Assembly: GCA_022072455.1 (NCBI GenBank)
Contig: JAJVHY010000008.1
Location: 46,889 to 110,888 of the forward strand
Origin: Verrucomicrobiia bacterium
GTDB lineage: Bacteria; Verrucomicrobiota; Verrucomicrobiia; Palsa-1439
Length of the DNA: 64,000 bases
Reading direction: 5' to 3'
Shown: in pieces, positions 24,891 through 32,037 of the stretch
Numbering within the stretch: position 1 is the first letter of the stretch
How the letters are laid out: every line of letters starts with the position of its first letter
Notes under the pieces: model-generated
Seen by the model: the letters and a program-made list of their open reading frames with translations, nothing else
Databases searched by the model: none
Told to the model about the DNA's origin: nothing
Program-made: the position numbers and the translations under genes

Positions 24891-25402
24891 ACCCGCTTAT
24901 GATGATGCTCATCGCAATGATGCTTGCCGGTTGTGCTGTGGCGCAGACGACAACACCGCGCGGGCTTGTGCTGGATCCGGTTGGTCCGCCGCCCGCAGCA
25001 ACACGGAACGCGGACACCGCGTCCAAGGGCAATCTTCAGGTGTTCACGGCGCCGGCGGGCTATCGGCACTTGTATGCCCATTATTACCCGCGCACCGATT
25101 TTGCGATTTACACGGCGCAAGGCAAAATCCTCAGACGCCCGCACCTGATCGCCACTGTCCACGATGAGACACCAGTGCTGGTGCGTCTGCCAATCGGCTC
25201 GTACAAAGTCGTTGTGAAATCCGACCGGTATCGAAGCGTCACTGTCCCGGTGGTCATCGAGCCAGAACAGACCACCTTCGTACATTTGGATGGAGACGCG
25301 ACCCGCCCACCGACAGCAAGCGAGAAGCAGTTCTACGTCCTGCTGCCCAGCGGCCAGATTGTCGGCTGGCGTGCCGGCGCGGCCACGGCGATTGGATGGT
25401 GA
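24887..25402 (+). CDS. Lipoprotein of unknown function
   Basis: A 171-residue precursor beginning MNPLMMMLIAMMLAGCAVAQ, a clear lipoprotein signal with Cys15 in LAGC. The mature part has a beta-rich region (VLVRLPIGSYKVVVKSDRYR, VTVPVVIEPEQTTFVHLDGD) like a carboxypeptidase-regulatory or PEGA-type beta sandwich. ATGA overlap with the upstream anti-sigma-like gene shows translational coupling, so it should share the same promoter and regulon. Confidence 0.7.
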   Translation: MNPLMMMLIAMMLAGCAVAQTTTPRGLVLDPVGPPPAATRNADTASKGNLQVFTAPAGYRHLYAHYYPRTDFAIYTAQGKILRRPHLIATVHDETPVLVRLPIGSYKVVVKSDRYRSVTVPVVIEPEQTTFVHLDGDATRPPTASEKQFYVLLPSGQIVGWRAGAATAIGW

Positions 25403-25405
25403 GCA

Positions 25406-25501
25406 ATGCGCGCGACCCTGCAACTATTGACGATCACGTTGGGCCTACTGGCCATTGCCGGCTGCGCCACGTTCAACTCGAAGGAGCAGACGGCATCATA
25501 A
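25406..25501 (+). CDS. 31-residue lipoprotein
   Basis: ATG three bases after the preceding stop. Product MRATLQLLTITLGLLAIAGC then ATFNSKEQTAS; the I-A-G-C is a lipobox and the mature peptide would be only 12 residues. Entericidin-like peptides have this scale. It likely belongs to the same operon as the two genes before it. No ribosome site stands out, but the tight spacing may allow coupling. Confidence 0.55.
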   Translation: MRATLQLLTITLGLLAIAGCATFNSKEQTAS

Positions 25502-25548
25502 CCTCCGGCCGCCGGGCATAATTGATTCGACGGCTGGTTACCGGCGTC

Positions 25549-25617
25549 GCAGCGATGAGTTTTAGCAGCGTCAGCGCTATAGCCAACCCCCTGCGGCTTC
25601 GGCGAGTCAAGTTGTGA
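25549..25617 (+). pseudogene. Fossil C-terminus of a copper P1B ATPase gene
   Basis: The frame reads [20 protein letters not shown] then VKL and stop. The intact ATPase at 19818 ends [20 protein letters not shown] then RVKL. Nineteen of the last 23 residues match, with many silent base changes. Nothing upstream continues the ATPase and there is no start. It is the 3' remnant of a second, diverged copper ATPase gene lost by deletion, marking a rearrangement point in the island. Confidence 0.8.
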
Positions 25618-25632
25618 GAAGCCGAATTGGTT

Positions 25633-25665
25633 TCGAGGGTTTTCTGGCTGGCGAGCGTTTTATTC
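25633..25665 (+). promoter_or_regulatory. Shared ECF-type promoter motif, copy 6
   Basis: GAGGGTTT at 25635-25642, a 12-base spacer, GCGTTT at 25655-25660, then TATTCG. The leader GGAGGCACAAC at 25673-25683 is identical to that ahead of the gene at 26338, but here the ATG (25685) is followed by TGA after one codon. The intact gene at 25829 lies 168 bases downstream with its own ribosome site. Confidence 0.65.
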
Positions 25666-25828
25666 GACAAATGGAGGCACAACTATGGGATGAACTGATT
25701 CCAGCGCAATGAGAGGCCCAAAATGGGCGCAGAAAGTGAATTCAAGGATGCCGCCGATTCGTCCTAGACGCGGTCGGCAACCTCTGTTCGACACCAACAG
25801 ATCAACCCAATAGACGAAAGGAAATACT

Positions 25829-26176
25829 ATGACTACCACATCCACATCAGGAAAACTCAGAAAAGTCGTGACCATCGCGCTCGTCGCCGTCGGAGTGTCG
25901 GCCACGGGACTGTTGCTGGTCGGTTGCAAGACCGCGACCGCCACGCAATCCACCACACCCACCATGTCCGAGGCCGTGCGCTGCGAGAAATGTAAGGTGA
26001 CATGGGTGAAAGTTCCTCAGTACCGTGGAAAGGCTGGCATCGTCGGCTACTCCACAATCAAGACGATGGAATGCCCAGACTGCCGGAACGCGGTCTTGAG
26101 CTTCTTCGAGACCGGCAAGTTCCAGCATACCTGCAAGACTTGCGGCGACACCCTGGAGCACTGCAAAGCACACTGA
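25829..26176 (+). CDS. Zinc-ribbon-type lipoprotein (family shared with 42662)
   Basis: A 115-residue precursor with AAAGGAAA ribosome site. Leader VVTIALVAVGVSATGLLLVGC carries the lipobox with Cys at L-V-G-C. The mature part has paired cysteines: CEKC, CPDC, CKTC, then C-x2-H (HCKAH) at the end. The protein at 42662 has the same order (CPGC, CPGC, CSLC, CAAH) and the same QH before the third pair, so the two are paralogues. Likely a periplasmic lipid-anchored metal binder. Function is inferred from ligands and island context. Confidence 0.7.
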   Translation: MTTTSTSGKLRKVVTIALVAVGVSATGLLLVGCKTATATQSTTPTMSEAVRCEKCKVTWVKVPQYRGKAGIVGYSTIKTMECPDCRNAVLSFFETGKFQHTCKTCGDTLEHCKAH

Positions 26177-26211
26177 TCCCCAATCGACATCGCAAACTGA
26201 AAGGGCACAAT

Positions 26212-26244
26212 CGTGGGGGGGGCGGTGAAGGGCCGTCCCCCACG
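26212..26244. terminator. GC-rich hairpin, probable terminator
   Basis: CGTGGGGGG at 26212-26220 pairs with CCCCCACG at 26237-26244, extended inward by CGG and CCG around a short loop. It lies 36 bases after the zinc-ribbon lipoprotein stop and before the next promoter motif copy. No T-run follows, so it may be a weak intrinsic terminator or an RNA-stabilising structure. Confidence 0.45.
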
Positions 26245-26285
26245 CTCCCGGTCAACCCCGATTTGCACAGCCGGCTGGCAAAGCA

Positions 26286-26318
26286 GTGAGGGGTATTTGG
26301 TGGGCAAGCGTTTAACTA
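26286..26318 (+). promoter_or_regulatory. Shared ECF-type promoter motif, copy 7
   Basis: GAGGGGTA at 26288-26295, a 12-base spacer, GCGTTT at 26308-26313, then AACTAAC. The -35 part differs from the common form in three bases, but spacing and -10 are exact. It lies 24 bases before the ATG at 26338. Confidence 0.55.
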
Positions 26319-26337
26319 ACCAAAAGGAGGCACAACA

Positions 26338-26601
26338 ATGGCACGATCAAAAAGTGTGACGTTCATATTGGATGCACCCCAGGCCAATACGGTCGCCGTG
26401 GCGGGTACATTCAACGACTGGGACGCGACGCGCGCACCGCTGGCGAAGAATAAGAACGGCAGATGGAAGGTGAAGCTGTCGCTGCCGACCGGCCGCCACG
26501 AGTACCGGTTCGTGGTGGACGGCCAATGGATCAGCGACCCCGCCGCCATAGAATCCGCCGCCAATCCGCACGGCAGCGACAATTCGGTCGTGGTGGTGTA
26601 G
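26338..26601 (+). CDS. Single-domain glycogen-binding (CBM48/AMPK-type) protein
   Basis: An 87-residue cytoplasmic protein with a strong AAAGGAGG ribosome site. It is one carbohydrate-binding domain of the isoamylase N-terminal/AMPK-beta type: VTFILDAPQANTVAVAGTFN, then DWD, GRWKVKLSLPTGRHEYRFVV, DGQWISDP, NPHGSDNSVVVV. The Trp of FNDWD and the Lys/Arg pattern fit the glycogen-binding face. No catalytic domain is attached. It is probably read from the shared-motif promoter, and with the GH57 enzyme at 43660 and the protein at 29357 it points to a glucan theme inside the metal-stress island. Confidence 0.85.
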   Translation: MARSKSVTFILDAPQANTVAVAGTFNDWDATRAPLAKNKNGRWKVKLSLPTGRHEYRFVVDGQWISDPAAIESAANPHGSDNSVVVV

Positions 26602-26620
26602 GGATAGTGCTCAGGAGGAC

Positions 26621-26815
26621 ATGATGGCATCGAAGCCTGAACCACAACGACCAGCGCCGCCACCGGCGACGCGGTGCAAGGTCTGCACCAAGAACATCCG
26701 CGCCGGTGAAGACCGCGTAGAGGTGTATCACGCGGGCGCTCACCACACCGTGTGCTGCGTTTCGTGCGCGGCCAAATTCGAGGCCGCGCCGCACCAGTAC
26801 GTGATTCATCACTGA
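26621..26815 (+). CDS. Small zinc-finger (TRASH/YHS-like) protein
   Basis: A 64-residue protein from ATGATG after CAGGAGGAC. After a Pro-rich start it carries CKVC and CCVSC pairs with intervening GEDRVEVYHAGAHHTVCC, and ends AAKFEAAPHQYVIHH. This order of two Cys pairs and an F-x5-P end resembles TRASH or YHS domains that bind copper or zinc in metallochaperones. It follows the glycogen-binding gene by 19 bases and is likely co-transcribed. Confidence 0.65.
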   Translation: MMASKPEPQRPAPPPATRCKVCTKNIRAGEDRVEVYHAGAHHTVCCVSCAAKFEAAPHQYVIHH

Positions 26816-26894
26816 AGCCGGCAGGGGGAGGTGACACACGTCGCTGCACCTGCAACTGCCGGTAATCCTCGTTGCCGCCGCGCTCCTGGCGCAG

Positions 26895-27998
26895 GTGGCG
26901 CGAAGGTTCGGCGCGCCGGCTGTGGTGGGCAGCTTGGGCGCGGGACTGCTGCTCGGACCGGCGGCACTGGCTGTGATCCCATCGGCCGCCGCCGACCCAA
27001 CCGGGCGCACACTCATCGAGGAAGTTGCCCATCTCGGGTTGTGTGTCTTGCTGTTCGAGATTGGGTTGAAGACCCGCTTCGAGAACTTCCGGCCCGTGTG
27101 GCGGCAGGCGGCCACGCTGTCCGTCGCGGGCATGATCCTATCATTCCTGCTCGCCGGGACGACCGCGACCCTGTTCGGTTGGCCAGCAAAGGCTGCTGTG
27201 TTCGCGGGGGCGACGTTGACCGCGACGAGCCTCAGCATTACCGCGTCGGTGCTCAGTGAACTGAAGCTGGACGACAGCCGGGAAGGCACGACGGCCTTCG
27301 GCGCGGCGGTGTTGGACAATGTGTTGGCGATGCTCCTGTTGGCGGCCCTGATGGCGGTCATAACGCCGGGCGCGGTGATCGCCGCGCAATTGACGCGGAG
27401 CGTCGCGCAGGCGGCAGCATTCATCGCTGCCGGGATCTTTCTTGGACCGTTTTTGGTGCAGGGCGCAATCCGATTTTGCCGGTGGGTGAAGAGCGACACA
27501 ATGTTGTTAGTCATGGCGTTCAGTTACCTGCTGCTCTTGTCCCACGCGGCAACCATCGCGGGACTGGCGATGATTACCGGGGCGTACGCGGCGGGGCTGG
27601 CGTTCGCACGGCATCCAGAGCGGGAGCAATTGGCCGGAAAACTCCAGCCGTTCACGGAGTTACTGACGCCACTGTTCTTCGTCTTGGTTGGCGCATCCAT
27701 CGAGTTTGGCGAATTTCACCCGATCTCCGCCGGTGCGCTGCTGCTGGTGACGATTCTGGCCAAGCTGCTCGCGCCGCTTTGTCTGCGCCATGAGGGACTG
27801 AGTCGTTGGCTGTTGGGCAGCGCGCTGATCGCGCGGGGTGGCATCGGCTTTGTCTTTGTCCAACTCGGCCTGAAACACGGCGTCTTTACCCCCGCGCAGT
27901 TTTCCAACCTCGCGTTGGTGCTCGCCGGCACCACCGTCTTTGGCACGGTGCTTTTGCGAGTCGCCACCACCTACGCCCGCGCTATTTCGGCTCGTTGA
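26895..27998 (+). CDS. Kef/CPA2-type cation:proton antiporter membrane domain
   Basis: A 367-residue integral membrane protein with about ten helices. The family signature ARRFGAPAVVGSLGAGLLLG is right after the GTG used here. TATSLSITASVLSEL, GAAVLDNVLAMLLL and LFFVLVGASIEFG match the CPA2 core, with Asp in VLDN as a likely ion ligand. No TrkA-N domain is attached. In-frame codons upstream (26838-26894) encode LHLQLPVILVAAALLAQV, a good first helix, but contain no ATG, GTG or TTG before a TGA at 26832. Translation may therefore begin at CTG 26844 behind GGGGGAGG, or the first helix is lost. Confidence 0.85.
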   Translation: MARRFGAPAVVGSLGAGLLLGPAALAVIPSAAADPTGRTLIEEVAHLGLCVLLFEIGLKTRFENFRPVWRQAATLSVAGMILSFLLAGTTATLFGWPAKAAVFAGATLTATSLSITASVLSELKLDDSREGTTAFGAAVLDNVLAMLLLAALMAVITPGAVIAAQLTRSVAQAAAFIAAGIFLGPFLVQGAIRFCRWVKSDTMLLVMAFSYLLLLSHAATIAGLAMITGAYAAGLAFARHPEREQLAGKLQPFTELLTPLFFVLVGASIEFGEFHPISAGALLLVTILAKLLAPLCLRHEGLSRWLLGSALIARGGIGFVFVQLGLKHGVFTPAQFSNLALVLAGTTVFGTVLLRVATTYARAISAR

Positions 27999-28044
27999 AC
28001 CTGCACCATGCGACCGTCTTGATCGAACGTCGCCTGACGCGGCG

Positions 28045-28078
28045 GTGAGGGTTTCGCCGGTCCCGAACGTTTCATCTG
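28045..28078 (+). promoter_or_regulatory. Shared ECF-type promoter motif, copy 8
   Basis: GAGGGTTT at 28047-28054, a 12-base spacer, ACGTTT at 28067-28072, then CATCTG. It lies 26 bases before the ATG at 28099 and just behind the antiporter gene. Confidence 0.65.
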
Positions 28079-28098
28079 TCGAAAGGAGCGTAGCCAAT

Positions 28099-28647
28099 AT
28101 GAAAGTCCTACTTGCACTGCTCGGCGTGGCTTGGTTTGGCGCGGGTTGCACGACGGTGAACTTCCGGCCGTATGTCGGCGCGCAACAAGTCTGGCCGCAA
28201 TCGGCTGGCGGGATTGTCAACACAAGGTATGCATTGCCGGTATTCATGTGCCTGCCGTCCGCGGACTATGAGGTGATCGGTGAGTTCCGTTTCAGCGGAC
28301 CGTTGCGGAGCCCGGCTTCCGAGGACAACCTGCCGGTGCTGGTGAAGAACGCGCGCGAACAAGGCGCGGAGGCGCTGTTGTTGGTGGACGGACCGCAATT
28401 CTTTACCATGTCCACAGCTTTAGCAGCTCAACACAAACCGGCGGGCCAACAATCCTCGCATGTCAGCGAAGTGCGAACTGCCGGCGCCAGCCGTGGCGGC
28501 GGCGGACGCGGCGGGGGTGGGGTTCGCGGTGGAAGCGCCAGCGTGGCTGGCAGCGTCATGTCCTACGGCCCGAACGTGGTGGTTTTGGCGATTCGATGGG
28601 TGGACGGCCCACCCAATGGGCTGCCCCGAATCGCCGCAACCAAGTGA
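28099..28647 (+). CDS. Lipoprotein with Gly-rich C-terminal region
   Basis: A 182-residue precursor; leader VLLALLGVAWFGAGC ends in the lipobox A-G-C. The mature part has a conserved-looking core (SADYEVIGEFRFSGPL, LVKNAREQGAEALLLVDGPQ) as in small surface lipoproteins of unknown function, then a Ser/Gly/Arg-rich linker (SRGGGGRGGGGVRGG) and a final beta-rich part (GPNVVVLAIRWVDG). The AAAGGAG ribosome site and shared promoter motif support expression with the regulon. Confidence 0.7.
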   Translation: MKVLLALLGVAWFGAGCTTVNFRPYVGAQQVWPQSAGGIVNTRYALPVFMCLPSADYEVIGEFRFSGPLRSPASEDNLPVLVKNAREQGAEALLLVDGPQFFTMSTALAAQHKPAGQQSSHVSEVRTAGASRGGGGRGGGGVRGGSASVAGSVMSYGPNVVVLAIRWVDGPPNGLPRIAATK

Positions 28648-28669
28648 TCGCCGGACGGGCCTGGAAAAC

Positions 28670-28704
28670 GTGCGAGGGTTTGGGGCGGGTGGTGCGTTTC
28701 ATTG
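28670..28704 (+). promoter_or_regulatory. Shared ECF-type promoter motif, copy 9
   Basis: GCGAGGGTTT at 28672-28681, a 12-base spacer, GCGTTT at 28694-28699, then CATTGAG. The spacer GGGGCGGGTGGT is nearly the same as in the copy at 42618, so these two may be duplicates. The gene at 28752 is 52 bases downstream. Confidence 0.7.
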
Positions 28705-28751
28705 AGCAGAGGCCCGTTGAATCGTCAGCGGCCAGAACCAGAAAGGATCAC

Positions 28752-29333
28752 ATGAGGATTGTCACACGTAGTCTGATGGTTGTTGCCGTAGGAGCGGCGT
28801 TCACGTTTGCCGGCACATCGCCGCTCTGGGCGGCGGGATGTTCAGCGAGTTGCGGCGGACATGGAGCGGAGACAAAGGCCGACCCCCACGCCGGCCACGG
28901 CGGCGTAGCGGTCGCATCTGAAGCAGCGCAGGCCGGCAAACCGGCCCCGGCGGTCGTTAGCGGTGTCTTGGAGCAGTACGCGAAGATTCAAACCGCGTTG
29001 GCCGGAGATTCGACCGATGGCGTGCGCGAGGCGGCTCAGGCGATTGCGAAGCAGGCGAAGGACGACTCGAACAAGACGTTGCCGGCGGATGTGGCGGCGC
29101 ACGCCGAAATCTTGGCCAAGGCGAACGACTTGGCCGCCGCGCGGACAGCGTTCAAGGCGTTGAGTGCTTCACTGAGCCGGTATCTGAGCACGGCGAACAT
29201 TCAGACGGGCCACTATTTCCAGATGCATTGTGGGATGGCCAAGGCCGACTGGTTGCAGACGGACAAGGACGTGAAGAATCCGTACTACGGCGGTTCGATG
29301 CTGCGCTGCGGCCAGTTGGTCGCCGCGTTCTGA
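28752..29333 (+). CDS. Exported DUF3347-type protein, probable copper binder
   Basis: A 193-residue precursor with signal peptide (MVVAVGAAFTFAGTSPLWA) and a Cys/His-rich start of the mature form (CSASCGGHGAE, DPHAGHGG). The C-terminal domain matches DUF3347, found in copper-handling adaptors: FKALSASLSRYL, YFQMHCGMAKADWLQTDKDV, KNPYYGGSMLRCGQLV, where Met, His and Cys are the likely metal ligands. It acts in the periplasm. Promoter motif copy 9 lies upstream. The following gene at 29357 is 23 bases away. Confidence 0.8.
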   Translation: MRIVTRSLMVVAVGAAFTFAGTSPLWAAGCSASCGGHGAETKADPHAGHGGVAVASEAAQAGKPAPAVVSGVLEQYAKIQTALAGDSTDGVREAAQAIAKQAKDDSNKTLPADVAAHAEILAKANDLAAARTAFKALSASLSRYLSTANIQTGHYFQMHCGMAKADWLQTDKDVKNPYYGGSMLRCGQLVAAF

Positions 29334-29356
29334 CCCCGTGTGGCGGAAAGGGCGTG

Positions 29357-29767
29357 ATGAACTATTGGCGACAGGCGGATGGCACGAAATCGGTGGCCGT
29401 TGTCCAAACGGCAGATGGCCGGGTGCTGGTAGAAACCGGCACCTGGCCCGTCCGCTCGGACGTGGCAGTCTGGATCGCGTACAATGTCCGCAGTGGTCCT
29501 GATTCCCGCCGGGCCGCTTGGTCGCGGGCCGAGTCGCATATCAATGGCAGTCCCACATGCTCATGGCGCGCCAATCTCGGCCCGTTCCGCGCCGGGGACA
29601 TGATCGAGTACGCCATCATCAGCCGGTCAGCCGACCGCGAGTCCTTCTCTCCATGGTTCACGTTCCGTGTCGGCCAGCGACCGGCCCAGCATCGCTACCG
29701 CCGTAAGGAACCGGCAGGAGACGAACCGGTGGCTTGCACAATCGGAGGTCACCATGCGCTCCGGTAG
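29357..29767 (+). CDS. Carbohydrate-binding-like domain protein, related to GH57 N-terminus
   Basis: A 136-residue cytoplasmic protein. The central part (VLVETGTWPVRSDVAVWIAY ... WRANLGPFRAGDMIEYAIIS) is collinear with the first 110 residues of the GH57 protein at 43660 (LYLEIGTWPIEPDQTVWVEF ... WHAKIGPFATGDRVEYFVVG). Both look like a starch-binding beta sandwich. This one is a stand-alone copy without catalytic domain. It overlaps the receiver gene by 14 bases, so the two are translationally coupled. A glucan ligand is inferred. Confidence 0.6.
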   Translation: MNYWRQADGTKSVAVVQTADGRVLVETGTWPVRSDVAVWIAYNVRSGPDSRRAAWSRAESHINGSPTCSWRANLGPFRAGDMIEYAIISRSADRESFSPWFTFRVGQRPAQHRYRRKEPAGDEPVACTIGGHHALR

Positions 29768-30227
29768 GAATGGTTCAATCCGCTTGTTGGTGGTGGACGA
29801 TCATCCATTGGTGCGCGACCAGTTGGCTCAGTTGCTCAACGGCAATGGCTACCGGATCACCTTGGCCGTCGATGGCGAGGATGCCATTAACCACTTGGCT
29901 GAAGAACCGTTCGACGCCGTGCTGAGCGATGTCCAGATGCCAAACGTCAACGGCTTTCAACTGCTGCAATACGTCCACCAGCATTACCCGCATCTGCCGG
30001 TGGTTTTGATGACAGCTTTCGAGAGCGAATCGCTCCGCGAATCGGCGATGGGCTGGGGCGCGGTGGATTTGCTCCAGAAGCCATTTGAAATCGAACAACT
30101 TCAGGCCGCGCTCGCGCCTCACCACCGCAACCCTCGCCTCAGCCCGGCGCTTCTCCATACCGGTGCTTCTCCCTCGGTTGCGGGCCTCAGCGAGCGCGGC
30201 CCAATCCCGTTGCCAAATCAAACATGA
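29754..30227 (+). CDS. Single-domain response regulator with intact phosphoacceptor
   Basis: A 157-residue protein with AATCGGAGG ribosome site. Receiver domain features are complete: Asp15/Asp16 in [10 protein letters not shown], phosphoacceptor Asp59 in [19 protein letters not shown], Thr in VVLMTAFES, Lys in LLQKPFE. A 35-residue tail with no domain follows. No kinase or output domain is nearby, so it likely acts on a partner protein. The proteins at 14981 and 42969 are clear relatives that lost the aspartate. It overlaps genes on both sides (14 and 4 bases). Confidence 0.85.
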   Translation: MRSGRNGSIRLLVVDDHPLVRDQLAQLLNGNGYRITLAVDGEDAINHLAEEPFDAVLSDVQMPNVNGFQLLQYVHQHYPHLPVVLMTAFESESLRESAMGWGAVDLLQKPFEIEQLQAALAPHHRNPRLSPALLHTGASPSVAGLSERGPIPLPNQT

Positions 30228-31168
30228 ACCGCATCTTCAACGACATCACACAGACCATTGGCCGAACGCCCTTGGTGAGATTGCGCAACATCACGGCCGG
30301 CATGGGCGTGAACATCGCGGTCAAGTGCGAGTTCTTCAATCCGCTCAGTTCTGTCAAAGACCGCATCGGCGTCGCGATGATTGACGCGGCGGAACGCGAC
30401 GGGTTGATTGGCCCGAACAGCCTCATTATCGAGCCGACTTCCGGCAACACCGGCATCGCGCTGGCGTTCGTCTGCGCGGCGCGCGGCTACCGGCTGATGT
30501 TGACCATGCCGGAAACGATGAGCCTCGAACGACGAATGTTGTTGCGAATGCTCGGAGCGGAACTGATCCTGACGCCCGGGGCGGACGGCATGGCCGGCGC
30601 GATCTGGAAAGCCGAACAACTACTCAAGGAAACCAATCGCGGCTACATGCCCCAGCAGTTCGACAACCCCGCCAACCCGGAAATCCACCGGCGCACGACC
30701 GCCGTCGAAATCTGGGACGATACCGCCGGTCGGGCCGACGCCCTGGTGGCCGGCGTCGGCACCGGCGGCACGATTACCGGCGTGGGCGAAGTCATCAAAG
30801 CGAAGAAACCGAGCTTCCACTGCATCGCGGTCGAGCCGGCGGACTCGCCGGTGCTCAGCGGCGGCAAACCCGGTCCGCACAAGATTCAGGGCATCGGTGC
30901 CGGCTTCATTCCGAAAGTGTTGAACCGAGAGATCATTGATGAAGTGATTACCGTGACCAACGAGAACGCCATCGCCATGGCGCGCCGGTTGGCGAAGGAG
31001 GAAGGGATCTTCGGCGGCATCTCGTCGGGCGCGAACGTCTGGGCGGCGTTGCAGAACGCCCAACGACCGGAGAACAAGGGCAGATTGATTGTAACCGTCG
31101 CGCCCTCGACCGGCGAACGTTATCTCAGCACCGCACTCGCTGCCGAGGCGCAGAAAGAAGGAGCGTGA
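30224..31168 (+). CDS. cysK: Cysteine synthase (O-acetylserine sulfhydrylase)
   Basis: A 314-residue PLP enzyme that makes L-cysteine from O-acetylserine and sulfide. The PLP lysine is Lys45 in [36 protein letters not shown] and [13 protein letters not shown] are the PLP phosphate- and substrate-binding segments. The start overlaps the receiver gene stop (ATGA), which places this housekeeping-type enzyme in an unusual operon with a response regulator and a glucan-binding-like protein. Extra cysteine supply would fit a metal-stress role, which is inference. Confidence 0.93.
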   Translation: MNRIFNDITQTIGRTPLVRLRNITAGMGVNIAVKCEFFNPLSSVKDRIGVAMIDAAERDGLIGPNSLIIEPTSGNTGIALAFVCAARGYRLMLTMPETMSLERRMLLRMLGAELILTPGADGMAGAIWKAEQLLKETNRGYMPQQFDNPANPEIHRRTTAVEIWDDTAGRADALVAGVGTGGTITGVGEVIKAKKPSFHCIAVEPADSPVLSGGKPGPHKIQGIGAGFIPKVLNREIIDEVITVTNENAIAMARRLAKEEGIFGGISSGANVWAALQNAQRPENKGRLIVTVAPSTGERYLSTALAAEAQKEGA

Positions 31169-31169
31169 G

Positions 31170-31586
31170 ATGAATCGAACAGACCCAATCAACATGGAAC
31201 AAACTGAGGAATTTGTCATCTATCTGCGCCAGCGCCGGGCAAGTCCACAGGACATTCTTGAACGGTTGACCGACGCCGGTGAAGCAATTCTCGCGCATTC
31301 CCTGAACGGCAATGGCGATGGACAGGTGACGCTATTGCTGGTGACAAACGACCGGCTGCACACCGAACTCATCCTGCGACGGCTCGGCTGCCGATACGAC
31401 GTTGACCGGGTTGTGCTGGGCCGGTTGCCCCGGCAAATCGGCAGCGCGGCGCTGCTCGGAATGCGGCTCAGCGCGGCGGGTATTCGCATCCTGTACTCGT
31501 ACGTGTCACCCGGCGAAGCCAACGCCGCCTTTGTGGTCTTCAAAACGAATGACAATCAGCGCGCGGTCGCTGCCTGCGCCGCGTGA
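31170..31586 (+). CDS. ACT-domain-like protein
   Basis: A 138-residue protein, 1 base after cysK, with AAAGAAGGAG upstream. The second half (LGRLPRQIGSAALLGMRLSA, then AGIRILYSYVSPGEANAAFV, VFKTNDNQRAVAA) has the beta-alpha-beta order of an ACT domain, as in amino acid-sensing regulatory proteins. The first 50 residues are a charged helical stretch. It may regulate or accompany CysK by binding an amino acid. The assignment is moderate. Confidence 0.55.
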   Translation: MNRTDPINMEQTEEFVIYLRQRRASPQDILERLTDAGEAILAHSLNGNGDGQVTLLLVTNDRLHTELILRRLGCRYDVDRVVLGRLPRQIGSAALLGMRLSAAGIRILYSYVSPGEANAAFVVFKTNDNQRAVAACAA

Positions 31587-31671
31587 AACCGGCGAGGGTT
31601 GCGGGCGTACCCGGCATCGATCGTTTTGATAACTTTGAACGCGGCGCTTGACTTGGGTGTCGAAGCTGGCA

Positions 31672-31962
31672 ATGTTACGGCCAATGTTCGGGCGCAGAAT
31701 CAAGTGGATCAGTCTCCTGCTGCTGGTGACGTTTGTCTTCGGCATCGGCACAAGCGTGTTGGCATGTGCGGACGGTGATCATTCGTCCGATGCCGACTCT
31801 GCCCAGCATTGTGTGATGCACTGCGGGTGTCACGCGCTGGCAGTCGCCGCGTCACTCACTCAGCCAATATTCCCACCGCCGTCAGACAGATTGGTGCTTG
31901 GCGAAGCGCCGTTGAAGTTGCCCCTGTTCGCCGCTTCGATCTTCCAGCCTCCGAAGGCGTAG
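31672..31962 (+). CDS. Small exported Cys/His protein ahead of second efflux operon
   Basis: A 96-residue precursor from ATG 31672. A TTG at 31648 and an ATG at 31684 are also possible. Hydrophobic leader WISLLLLVTFVFGIGTSVLA, then CADGDHSSDADSAQHCVMHC and GCH: a compact set of Cys and His ligands. A Pro-rich end follows. The frame at 6192 has the same plan and also precedes a TolC-type gene. A possible weak copy of the promoter motif at 31594 precedes it. Likely a periplasmic metal-binding peptide. Confidence 0.6.
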   Translation: MLRPMFGRRIKWISLLLLVTFVFGIGTSVLACADGDHSSDADSAQHCVMHCGCHALAVAASLTQPIFPPPSDRLVLGEAPLKLPLFAASIFQPPKA

Positions 31963-32037
31963 TTCTTCTCCTGTCGTCTCCCCCATTGTCTTCCGGGGGA
32001 GGAATCTGTGTCGTAAACCCTGAAACGGAGATGAACT

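Noticed and set aside
31592..31630. A further promoter-motif copy ahead of the gene at 31672
   Set aside because: GGCGAGGGTT at 31592-31601 matches the -35 part, but the base positions where the -10 should be read GCATCG; the nearest CGTTT is 19 bases away. At best a decayed site.
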